Origin: an uncultured Treponema sp.
GTDB lineage: Bacteria; Spirochaetota; Spirochaetia; Treponematales; Treponemataceae
Assembly (NCBI GenBank): GCA_905372345.1
Contig: CAJPPE010000125.1
Span: 1 to 5,614 of the forward strand
DNA length: 5,614 nucleotides
Direction: 5' to 3'
The translations under genes were made by a program, and so were the position numbers. Within the stretch, counting starts at the first letter, position 1, and the number at the start of each line of letters is the position of its first letter. This document shows positions 1-5,125 of this stretch, one piece after another. Below the pieces are notes generated by a model. It was not told the origin of the DNA and searched no databases. It saw nothing but the letters and a program-made list of their open reading frames with translations.

Positions 1-1
1 T

Positions 2-658
2 TTACAGACCTTCTGAAAGAGCTTCTTTTACTCTTTGACGTACAGTTCTCTCTTCTTCGGTCTTAGGCTTATCTTCATCTGCTCCGCTGATTGCGTTTTG
101 GATGAGCTTATCTAAGGTTTTTTTTGAGATGCTGTATAAGACTATGTATGTATAATCATCTCCCGTAGGATTTCCATCGGCATCGAAATATCTCATCTGA
201 ACCCAATAATCGGTTTCTTTTTTAAAGCCGGAAAGTTTTGTCGAGGTAATTGTCTTGACTATATCTTCAAGGTAGCCCTCAACCTTGTCTTTATCGCCTG
301 CAGCAGCGGCGGCGGCCTTGCTTTCGACTCTTACCTTAACCATTCTGGCCATTTCGGAAGGGACCGAAAAATCTCTTGTCCATAGTTCGGCTCCTTCCAA
401 GCTCTTTGATCTGGGCGACTCGAATTTAAAAAGATAAACATCCTTACCCTTATAGTCAGCCGTTTTTTCGATGACATTGGGTTCTTCTGCAACCCAGCCG
501 GGAACAGGCTTATCCCATTTAAGGTTTTTGTGATCGAGCATTTCCGGTTTCTTAATCTTGCTCGATACGGTTCCAAGCGGTTTTAATTTGTTTGCACAGC
601 CTGCTAAGGCTATAACTGCAAATCCTGCAAGGAACATAATCTTAATTGCTTTTTTCAT
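2..658 (-). CDS. LPP20-like lipoprotein (small)
   Basis: This is a 218-residue exported lipoprotein of unknown function. The start is taken at 658 because AGGAGG (665-670) lies six bases upstream and the protein then begins with a clean signal peptide (MKKAIKIMF, then a hydrophobic stretch). An upstream in-frame ATG at 682 would add eight residues and place the ribosome binding site inside the gene. The lipobox is Leu-Ala-Gly-Cys with Cys21 as the likely acylated residue. The mature part has a Pro-Gly-Trp motif near residue 53, an Ala run at 115-120 within a helix, and an alternating-strand pattern around 150-180. That layout resembles the LPP20 / FlgT N-terminal fold (helix packed on a sheet); this is inferred from pattern, not from an alignment. 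The C-terminus is charged and helical. It is the last visible gene of a three-gene minus-strand block. The TAA stop is at 2-4, so nothing downstream can be seen. Confidence 0.85.
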   Translation of the reverse strand: MKKAIKIMFLAGFAVIALAGCANKLKPLGTVSSKIKKPEMLDHKNLKWDKPVPGWVAEEPNVIEKTADYKGKDVYLFKFESPRSKSLEGAELWTRDFSVPSEMARMVKVRVESKAAAAAAGDKDKVEGYLEDIVKTITSTKLSGFKKETDYWVQMRYFDADGNPTGDDYTYIVLYSISKKTLDKLIQNAISGADEDKPKTEEERTVRQRVKEALSEGL

Positions 659-718
659 ATCTTGCCTCCTAAAATAATGCAAATATATTTTTAAAATTAG
701 GCGTAATCTACGTCCAAT

Positions 719-2023
719 TTAAAAGCCCGATTTAAATGTTAAGGTCTTACCCCTTAGAATTACCAATTTTATATTTTCAAAACCCGGAACCGAATCTGCA
801 GTATCATAGATGACAGCTTCAAGGTCATCAATAGTTCCGAAAAATGAAACTGCATATTTTGTTTGTGCCGAGGATTGATATAAGGTTTTTATATCGTTTA
901 CATTTCCGCTTAAAGCTTTTCTAAAACGAGCCATGCTCTTGCTGTCAGGTGTTTCGTTTATAATAATTTCATAGCGTATTCCGCGGGAATAGGCTTTGGC
1001 TAAAAGAATCTTTGCCTGATCGACAGCCATGGGCAGGGCCTTGTTTACTGCGGATTGAATTGCGTTAGACTGAGCATCATAGCTGCTTACTCGGCTAAAA
1101 GTTTTTTGGCTTGTGTACGGGACAGAACCGAGTAACTCTCCTGTAGACGGATTGAATATCTTTAAGGTGATTTTTGCCGAACCGTAATAGCCGCTTGTTT
1201 CATAACCGCCTTCGGTTACCGCATCAATTTCCATATATACATCGGCGTTTAACTTTTGAGCTATCAACTGAATAGCCGACATTCCTTCATCGGTGCTTTC
1301 TTGGTAAATTAGGGCATTATCTTTTTTTAGTTTTTCGACCTCTTTTGAGTCTACGGCCCTATACCCCTGCTTTAAAAGAAAGGCATTTCCCGTTTCTACT
1401 GCGGCTTTAAGTAAAAATCTGTCCGCATCCGATTCTTCGGCATCAAAAACCATGTAGGTCATGTTTTCGATATAATTATTTAAAAATTGAAGATTTTTTT
1501 TGCCTTCGGCAGAAGCTTGGGCTTCTTTTAAAATAAGGTCTGCATCCTTAGGTTTTTGTGCGGCATTAAAACTTTCTTGGGTCTTGCCGTTTCCGAAAAC
1601 TATATCATCCATTGATGTTCCGCTTGAGGGGTTACCGGAGCTTATCCCTGCCGATGAAAGAGCTGCTGCAAGCTCATTCATTTTTACGGGGATTTTAATT
1701 TTAATTATGTATACTTCTCCGTTTTTGGATTTTTGCAGTACGTCCATTTTTTCGTTTACTACATATTTATTCGGATATTCGGTATCGTATATGATAGTTT
1801 TAATTTTTTGATAATCAGCTTGCTCAGCTTGAAGGCCTATAATATCGATAACACCTTGCCTGATCGCTCCCACTTTTGCCTTATTTATAGCCTGTAAAAA
1901 GGAAGAATCCTCTCCCATTGAAGTATACTCTTTTGTTGCGGCATAAGAAGCATCTTCAAGGCTTGCACAGGAAAAAAAGAGAATAGCTGCAATTAAAAAC
2001 AAAAAAAGCAAAATCTTTTTCAT
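719..2023 (-). CDS. Multidomain lipoprotein, LPP20/FlgT-like plus TolB/CsgG-like
   Basis: This is a 434-residue exported protein. The signal peptide is MKK plus a long hydrophobic run ending Leu-Phe-Phe-Ser-Cys, so Cys19 is the probable lipidated residue; spirochaete lipoboxes tolerate such residues. Residues about 25-120 show an Ala-rich helix (Ala-Ile-Asn-Lys-Ala-Lys near 45), then strands ending Tyr-Ile-Ile-Lys-Ile-Lys and Leu-Ala-Ala-Ala-Leu, typical of LPP20 or FlgT N-terminal domains. A Ser/Gly-rich linker (about 122-150) follows. Residues about 165-345 look like the nucleotide-independent TolB-N/CsgG/LpoB fold, including Ile-Ala-Gln-Lys-Leu-Asn-Ala-Asp-Val-Tyr and a later Phe-Asn-Pro-Ser-Thr-Gly-Glu-Leu-Leu strand turn. 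A third, smaller alpha/beta segment ends the protein. GGGAG at 2031-2035 lies seven bases from the ATG. The upstream gene ends 16 bases away, so the two are almost certainly cotranscribed. Domain names are inferred by pattern; the function is unknown. Confidence 0.87.
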   Translation of the reverse strand: MKKILLFLFLIAAILFFSCASLEDASYAATKEYTSMGEDSSFLQAINKAKVGAIRQGVIDIIGLQAEQADYQKIKTIIYDTEYPNKYVVNEKMDVLQKSKNGEVYIIKIKIPVKMNELAAALSSAGISSGNPSSGTSMDDIVFGNGKTQESFNAAQKPKDADLILKEAQASAEGKKNLQFLNNYIENMTYMVFDAEESDADRFLLKAAVETGNAFLLKQGYRAVDSKEVEKLKKDNALIYQESTDEGMSAIQLIAQKLNADVYMEIDAVTEGGYETSGYYGSAKITLKIFNPSTGELLGSVPYTSQKTFSRVSSYDAQSNAIQSAVNKALPMAVDQAKILLAKAYSRGIRYEIIINETPDSKSMARFRKALSGNVNDIKTLYQSSAQTKYAVSFFGTIDDLEAVIYDTADSVPGFENIKLVILRGKTLTFKSGF

Positions 2024-2039
2024 TATATATCTCCCAAAG

Positions 2040-3356
2040 TTATAATTTAATTGTAAAGCCGGCTCCGGCGGTAAATCTCAAGATTCCTCCTACTCCATCG
2101 TAAAGACTTGCCCCTGTTTTTATACCAAAGTCGCCTCCTATTTTAAAATTCTTTGTTACAAGAAAACTTATATGTACAAAGGCTTTAAGTCCGGCTCCTG
2201 CAGGAATCGGAATAGTTTTTTTGGAACCTACTATTATCATTGTATAATAAAATTGAATTGTAGGCAATATTTGTAAACGTCTAATATATGTATTTCCTAG
2301 TTCGGCACCGCAGAATATGGTTATAGGTGCTCCTATAGAAAGAATTTTCAGACTCTGAGAGTCAAATGTCATCTCGGCTCCGAAGCAGGGCCTAAAGCGG
2401 TAAAAGCCTCTTGTGCCCGAAAGATTAATGCCGAATGTTCCGCCTCCGTCATATAAACCTCTTTCGGCAAAGAAAAGGCCGAACTCGCCTAAGGCGTAAG
2501 TTCTGTATTCAAAGGGGCTGTGAGGAACTTCTTTAATAGCATCCCCTAAATTTAAGGCCTTTTTTGAAAAAAGGATTAAGCCTTTAGAAAGGTCATTTTC
2601 GGTTTTTGTAACGACAATTAAGCCGAGCTCTTTTTTGCCGTCCTCACTCAAAACAACATATTCGTCGCCAAGTTTGACACCCATTTTTTTTCCGAGTTCA
2701 AAGTGAACGGTACCTTTTTCTGCCTTGATTATGCCTGTTTTTATGATAAAAGCTTCCATTTTACGCAGCTCAAGATCTAATTTTTTCGATAGACTTTTAA
2801 GTGATGAACTGTATGCTTTCTCATAGGTTCTGTCTATGGAGCTCAAGTTTATATCAATTTTTTCTCTTAAATCTTCTTTTGAAGAATATATGTAGAATTC
2901 CAAAGCAATTTCTACCCTATATCCGTCCGTTTCCCCCAAAAATAGATCATCATATCGTTCCATTGAAATTGAATAATCTGTAATTATAGGCATCACCACA
3001 TAATAAGAATTGACTGTTTTTTCCCAGTCTTCTTTTGTAAAGGCTTCTAAGCCCATTAAAACGGATTCGGGCAGTTCTGTGTTTTCTTCTCTTGAGCGGT
3101 TTATAAGCTCAATAAATATGTCTACGTCTGTTGAGGCAAGCCTATATTCCAAGCCTATTATATTAAAACGTTCAAGGTTAAAAAAGACATTCATAATAGC
3201 TTCATCAATCATCTCAATGAATTCGTTTGGAATATGCCGGCCATAATAGGAAGTTGCAAAGACGGCAATATCCTTTTTTTCGCTGACTTTTTGAGCATAA
3301 AAAGGCCTTGAGAAAAAAAATACGATTAAAATGACAAAAAAAAGTTTTTTATTCAT
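2040..3356 (-). CDS. Exported FlgT/TolB-like protein with C-terminal beta-barrel
   Basis: This is a 438-residue protein, first in the minus-strand block. It has a non-lipid signal peptide (Met-Asn-Lys-Lys, hydrophobic core, cleavage probably after Phe-Tyr-Ala at residue 21). Residues about 27-200 begin Lys-Asp-Ile-Ala-Val-Phe and contain Leu-Glu-Arg-Phe-Asn-Ile-Ile at 61-67, the layout of TolB-N/FlgT-middle-type domains. Residues about 204-275 (Gly-Ile-Ile-Lys-Ala ... Leu-Gly-Lys-Lys-Met-Gly-Val-Lys-Leu-Gly-Asp-Glu-Tyr-Val-Val) resemble the SH3-like barrel at the FlgT C-terminus. From about 285 the sequence becomes alternating polar/hydrophobic strands rich in Gly, Tyr and Phe and ends Phe-Thr-Ile-Lys-Leu, suggesting an outer-membrane beta-barrel of about eight strands. 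No strong Shine-Dalgarno sits next to the ATG; the nearest purine-rich run is AAAAGAA directly upstream, with GGGAG over 20 bases away. The start is nevertheless supported by the signal peptide. No specific family name is claimed. Confidence 0.87.
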   Translation of the reverse strand: MNKKLFFVILIVFFFSRPFYAQKVSEKKDIAVFATSYYGRHIPNEFIEMIDEAIMNVFFNLERFNIIGLEYRLASTDVDIFIELINRSREENTELPESVLMGLEAFTKEDWEKTVNSYYVVMPIITDYSISMERYDDLFLGETDGYRVEIALEFYIYSSKEDLREKIDINLSSIDRTYEKAYSSSLKSLSKKLDLELRKMEAFIIKTGIIKAEKGTVHFELGKKMGVKLGDEYVVLSEDGKKELGLIVVTKTENDLSKGLILFSKKALNLGDAIKEVPHSPFEYRTYALGEFGLFFAERGLYDGGGTFGINLSGTRGFYRFRPCFGAEMTFDSQSLKILSIGAPITIFCGAELGNTYIRRLQILPTIQFYYTMIIVGSKKTIPIPAGAGLKAFVHISFLVTKNFKIGGDFGIKTGASLYDGVGGILRFTAGAGFTIKL

Positions 3357-3412
3357 TTCTTTTAAGGGGATTTTTGCCTTTCTCCCTAGCTTATTATTAG
3401 TATCTTATTGTT

Positions 3413-3441
3413 AATATATACGATTTATCGAGTCTTTTCAA
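3413..3441 (-). promoter_or_regulatory. Sigma-70-type promoter for the minus-strand envelope block
   Basis: Read on the minus strand, TTGAAA (3436-3441) and TATATT (3413-3418) are separated by exactly 17 bases. The start of transcription would be near 3406, giving a leader of about 50 bases before the ATG at 3356. The spacer contains the small inverted repeat CGAT-TT-ATCG (3421-3430). This is a consensus-match prediction only. Confidence 0.55.
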
Positions 3442-3449
3442 GTGAAAGG
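3434..3449. promoter_or_regulatory. Inverted repeat over the minus-strand -35 element, possible operator
   Basis: TTTCA (3436-3440) and TGAAA (3443-3447) form a perfect inverted repeat with a two-base centre, extendable by one wobble and one C-G pair to 3434-3449. It covers the predicted -35 of the leftward promoter, where a bound repressor would block RNA polymerase. Short AT-rich palindromes also arise by chance, so the operator role is an inference. Confidence 0.3.
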
Positions 3450-3481
3450 AATTTGAATCTATCTAAGTTCTTCCATAGTTT

Positions 3482-3493
3482 AGATGTACATCT
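3482..3493. promoter_or_regulatory. Perfect 12-base palindrome upstream of trxB -35, possible operator
   Basis: AGATGTACATCT is its own reverse complement and abuts the predicted -35 of the trxB promoter, sharing its first T. A related inverted pair, ATCTAA (3461-3466) and TTAGAT (3480-3485), overlaps its left half, so AGAT/ATCT half sites recur in this short stretch. The position suits a regulator of trxB-trxA-grdA. No regulator family is recognised from the motif. Confidence 0.4.
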
Positions 3494-3521
3494 TGATTAA
3501 AATGCTAAAAACTGATATATT
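3493..3521 (+). promoter_or_regulatory. Sigma-70-type promoter for trxB-trxA-grdA
   Basis: TTGATT (3493-3498) and TATATT (3516-3521) have a 17-base spacer, and a TG dinucleotide one base before the -10 makes it an extended -10 type. Transcription would start near 3528, leaving a leader of about 20 bases with the strong ribosome binding site AGGAGG (3538-3543) five bases before the trxB ATG. The short leader leaves no room for a riboswitch, so any control here would act at initiation. Confidence 0.6.
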
Positions 3522-3548
3522 TAAGGAGAAATATTTTAGGAGGACTTT

Positions 3549-4502
3549 ATGTCAGAAAAATATGATTTGGTTATAATTGGAGGCGGTCCAGGCGGTATGG
3601 CCGCAGGAATTTATGCAGCCCGTTCAAAATTAAAGACGGTTATTCTTGAAGAAAAGCCCAATCAAGGCGGACAGTGCTATATCACTGAAGAAATCGAAAA
3701 CTACCCCGGTTTCCCTGAATCTTCAGGTCCTGCTCTGACCGAAGCCTTTAAAAAACATGCCGAAAAATTCGGTGTTGAATTCAAAAGAGCAAGAGCCGAA
3801 AAAATCGAACTTGTTCCCAATTCACCTACACGCATTGTTCACGGAAGTGACGGCGTAAAGTATGAATGTTTGGCTGTTGTTGTTGCAACAGGTGCAAGTG
3901 CCAGAGAGCTCGGCTGTAAGGGCGAAAAAGAGCACTGGGGCAAGGGTGTTTCATACTGCGCAACTTGTGACGGTGCTTTCTTTGAAGAGTGCGAAATCGT
4001 AGTTATCGGCGGCGGAGACTCTGCTGTTGAAGAAGCTATGTATCTTACAAAATTTGCCGACAAGGTAACTATCGTTCACCGAAGAGATGAACTTAGAGCT
4101 GCAAAATCCATTCAGGAAAAAGCCTTTGCCAACCCCAAAATGTCCTTTAAGTGGAATGCCGTTGTTGAAGAAGTTTGCGGAGAAGGCCTTGTAGATAGCG
4201 TTATCTTAAAGGATACAAAAACAGGCGAAACCTCCAAATTCGATACAGAAGGCGTATTCGTATTTATCGGACACAATCCTCAGACAGCCTTTATTCAGGG
4301 CTTGGTAGACCTTGATGAAAATGGCTACATCCTCACAAACGGAAAAATGGAAACAAACATACCCGGTATTTACGGCGTAGGCGATGTTATTCAAAAAGAA
4401 TCACGGCAGGTTGTTACGGCAGCAGCCGACGGTGCTCTTGCCGGAATCTGGGCAGGCCACTATATCGACGATATCAAAGCCAAAATGGCTATGAAAAAAT
4501 AA
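3549..4502 (+). CDS. trxB: NADPH-dependent thioredoxin reductase
   Basis: This 317-residue cytoplasmic flavoprotein moves electrons from NADPH through FAD to thioredoxin. The FAD-binding Gly-Gly-Gly-Pro-Gly-Gly motif is at 11-16, the redox-active Cys-Ala-Thr-Cys-Asp at 137-141 (codons from 3957), and the NADPH domain has Gly-Gly-Gly-Asp-Ser-Ala at 154-159 plus His-Arg-Arg-Asp-Glu-Leu-Arg-Ala at 177-184. The C-terminal FAD contact is Gly-Ile-Tyr-Gly-Val-Gly-Asp-Val at 273-280. Length is normal for the low-molecular-weight family. The intact HRR motif favours NADPH over ferredoxin as the electron source. AGGAGG lies five bases before the ATG. It leads a group with trxA and grdA, the arrangement known from glycine-reducing Gram-positive anaerobes such as Eubacterium acidaminophilum, so its main job here is likely to feed glycine reductase as well as general thiol reduction. 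Confidence 0.97.
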   Translation: MSEKYDLVIIGGGPGGMAAGIYAARSKLKTVILEEKPNQGGQCYITEEIENYPGFPESSGPALTEAFKKHAEKFGVEFKRARAEKIELVPNSPTRIVHGSDGVKYECLAVVVATGASARELGCKGEKEHWGKGVSYCATCDGAFFEECEIVVIGGGDSAVEEAMYLTKFADKVTIVHRRDELRAAKSIQEKAFANPKMSFKWNAVVEEVCGEGLVDSVILKDTKTGETSKFDTEGVFVFIGHNPQTAFIQGLVDLDENGYILTNGKMETNIPGIYGVGDVIQKESRQVVTAAADGALAGIWAGHYIDDIKAKMAMKK

Positions 4503-4506
4503 ACCC

Positions 4507-4514
4507 ATAGGAGA
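4507..4514 (+). repeat. 8-base direct repeat, left copy
   Basis: ATAGGAGA just after the trxB stop is repeated exactly at 4668-4675, where it forms the trxA ribosome binding site. This left copy looks like a Shine-Dalgarno but has no start codon at a usable distance. The pair brackets the block of hairpins, as a target-site duplication would. Chance recurrence of a Shine-Dalgarno-like word is the alternative. Confidence 0.5.
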
Positions 4515-4518
4515 TACG

Positions 4519-4555
4519 ATAAACAGTTCGGCAGGAATTCTGCCTCACTGTTTAT
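4519..4555 (+). repeat. Hairpin 1 of the trxB-trxA palindrome array
   Basis: ATAAACAGT (4519-4527) pairs with ACTGTTTAT (4547-4555). After a symmetric 2x2 internal loop (TC/TC), GGCAG (4530-4534) pairs with CTGCC (4540-4544) around a five-base GAATT loop. That gives 14 base pairs on a single axis. No T-run follows, so it is not a classical terminator. It could protect or process the mRNA between trxB and trxA. Confidence 0.75.
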
Positions 4556-4562
4556 ATATCGA

Positions 4563-4585
4563 GTTTTGTACCAAAGGTACAAAAC
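4563..4585 (+). repeat. Hairpin 2 of the trxB-trxA palindrome array
   Basis: A perfect ten-base-pair stem, GTTTTGTACC (4563-4572) with GGTACAAAAC (4576-4585), closes a three-base AAA loop. It starts seven bases after hairpin 1. The stem ends in A and C rather than U, so termination here is unlikely. Confidence 0.8.
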
Positions 4586-4600
4586 ATCGCATTATTATAT

Positions 4601-4620
4601 GCGGTTTGTAAACAAACCGC
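4601..4620 (+). repeat. Hairpin 3 of the trxB-trxA palindrome array
   Basis: GCGGTTTG (4601-4608) pairs with CAAACCGC (4613-4620) around a TAAA loop; a T-G and an A-T pair can extend the base. A competing smaller hairpin, CGCAT (4588-4592) with ATGCG (4599-4603), would use the first three bases of its left arm. The six T at 4631-4636 begin ten bases after the stem, which is too far for a normal intrinsic terminator. Confidence 0.75.
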
Positions 4621-4628
4621 GTGAAAAA

Positions 4629-4663
4629 ACTTTTTTCGGAAACTGAGGTTTCCTGCAAAAAGT
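4629..4663 (+). repeat. Hairpin 4 of the trxB-trxA palindrome array
   Basis: ACTTTTT (4629-4635) pairs with AAAAAGT (4657-4663). After a small asymmetric internal loop, GGAAAC (4638-4643) pairs with GTTTCC (4648-4653) around a TGAG loop. The structure ends only seven bases before GGAG of the trxA ribosome binding site, so it could affect trxA translation or protect the 5' end of a processed trxA message. Confidence 0.7.
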
Positions 4664-4667
4664 CTTT

Positions 4668-4675
4668 ATAGGAGA
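4668..4675 (+). repeat. 8-base direct repeat, right copy, containing the trxA ribosome binding site
   Basis: This is an exact copy of ATAGGAGA at 4507-4514. GGAG at 4671-4674 lies eight bases before the trxA ATG across an A-run and serves as its ribosome binding site. If the block 4515-4675 were removed, trxB and trxA would be about 20 bases apart with one intact binding site, which is an ordinary operon junction. Confidence 0.5.
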
Positions 4676-4682
4676 AAAAAAA

Positions 4683-5000
4683 ATGATTGAATTGACAAAA
4701 GAAAATTTTGAACAAGAAGTTCATCAGTCAAAGGGTGTAACCTTTGTAGATTTTTGGTCGGACGGATGCGTTCCCTGTAAACAATTAATGCCGGATGTTC
4801 ACGCAATGGCAGAACGCCATGCCGGAAAGGCAAAATTTTGCTCATTCAATATTGACGGTGCAAGACGCGTTGCCATGAAAGAGCAGGTTTTAGGTCTTCC
4901 TACAATGCTCATCTATGTTGACGGCGAAAGAAAAGACAGCGTTACCGGAAGCGATTTGACCATTAATCAAATCGAAGAGATGGTAAAAAAATACATCTAA
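4683..5000 (+). CDS. trxA: Thioredoxin with Gly-Cys-Val-Pro-Cys active site
   Basis: This 105-residue cytoplasmic thioredoxin would be reduced by TrxB and would pass electrons to disulfides and to the oxidised selenenylsulfide of GrdA. The fold markers are in place: the buried Asp23, Phe24-Trp25, the active-site pair Cys29 and Cys32 followed by Lys33, the kink Pro37, and cis-Pro73 in Gly-Leu-Pro-Thr-Met. The active site is Gly-Cys-Val-Pro-Cys rather than the usual Trp-Cys-Gly-Pro-Cys: the Trp before the first Cys is Gly28 and the first inner residue is Val30. Such variants are typical of thioredoxins beside glycine reductase genes, and the change should shift redox potential and partner choice. 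There is one extra cysteine, Cys53. The length is normal. It is separated from trxB by 180 non-coding bases and from grdA by 125. Confidence 0.95.
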   Translation: MIELTKENFEQEVHQSKGVTFVDFWSDGCVPCKQLMPDVHAMAERHAGKAKFCSFNIDGARRVAMKEQVLGLPTMLIYVDGERKDSVTGSDLTINQIEEMVKKYI

Positions 5001-5012
5001 TCTTAAGTTTTA

Positions 5013-5063
5013 ATCTTTTAAGCCGGAAAAAAGACGATAAGTTTTTTACGGCTTTTTAAAGAT
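5013..5063 (+). terminator. Long hairpin with T-run after trxA, possible terminator or attenuator
   Basis: AAGCCG (5020-5025) pairs with CGGCTT (5049-5054) and is followed by T to 5057, the form of a rho-independent terminator. The stem continues inward after a G/A mismatch with A6 (5027-5032) on T6 (5042-5047), leaving a nine-base loop. An outer clamp of ATCTTT (5013-5018) with AAAGAT (5058-5063) may extend it. Partial read-through would lower grdA relative to trxA; alternatively grdA has its own promoter, although no convincing one is visible in the gap. The U-run is short and partly pairs, so efficiency is uncertain. Confidence 0.5.
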
Positions 5064-5080
5064 ACGGTTTAATAAACCGT
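5064..5080 (+). repeat. Short hairpin upstream of grdA
   Basis: ACGGTTT (5064-5070) pairs perfectly with AAACCGT (5074-5080) around AAT. The inner arms CGGTTT/AAACCG are the same as in the hairpin at 4601-4620, which suggests that the two intergenic regions carry members of one palindrome family. Confidence 0.65.
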
Positions 5081-5083
5081 GGG

Positions 5084-5097
5084 GCAGGTTATCCTGC
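5084..5097 (+). repeat. Short hairpin just before the grdA ribosome binding site
   Basis: GCAGG (5084-5088) pairs with CCTGC (5093-5097) around a TTAT loop. It ends 17 bases before AGGAGG of grdA. A GCAG/CTGC core also forms the upper stem of the hairpin at 4519-4555. Confidence 0.6.
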
Positions 5098-5125
5098 ATC
5101 AAAAAATTTATCCTAGGAGGATGCT

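Noticed and set aside
659..682. An upstream in-frame ATG at 682 for the small lipoprotein gene
   Set aside because: It would put AGGAGG inside the coding region and place MHYFRRQD before an otherwise complete signal peptide; the ATG at 658 has the right spacing.
659..718. Possible minus-strand promoter (TTGGAC with TTAAAA 17 bases on) between the two lipoprotein genes
   Set aside because: The -10 match is poor and the AT-rich gap offers many such words; cotranscription from the promoter at 3413-3441 is simpler.
1500..1811. Plus-strand ORF of 103 codons inside the multidomain lipoprotein gene
   Set aside because: It lies wholly antisense to a gene with a signal peptide, lipobox and ribosome binding site; its hydrophobicity reflects the reverse reading of the coding strand.
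3357..3548. Glycine or other riboswitch ahead of trxB
   Set aside because: The predicted leader is only about 20 bases, and no conserved riboswitch core is visible in the gap.
4503..4682. CRISPR array
   Set aside because: The repeated structures are different palindromes without identical repeats, regular spacers or neighbouring cas genes.
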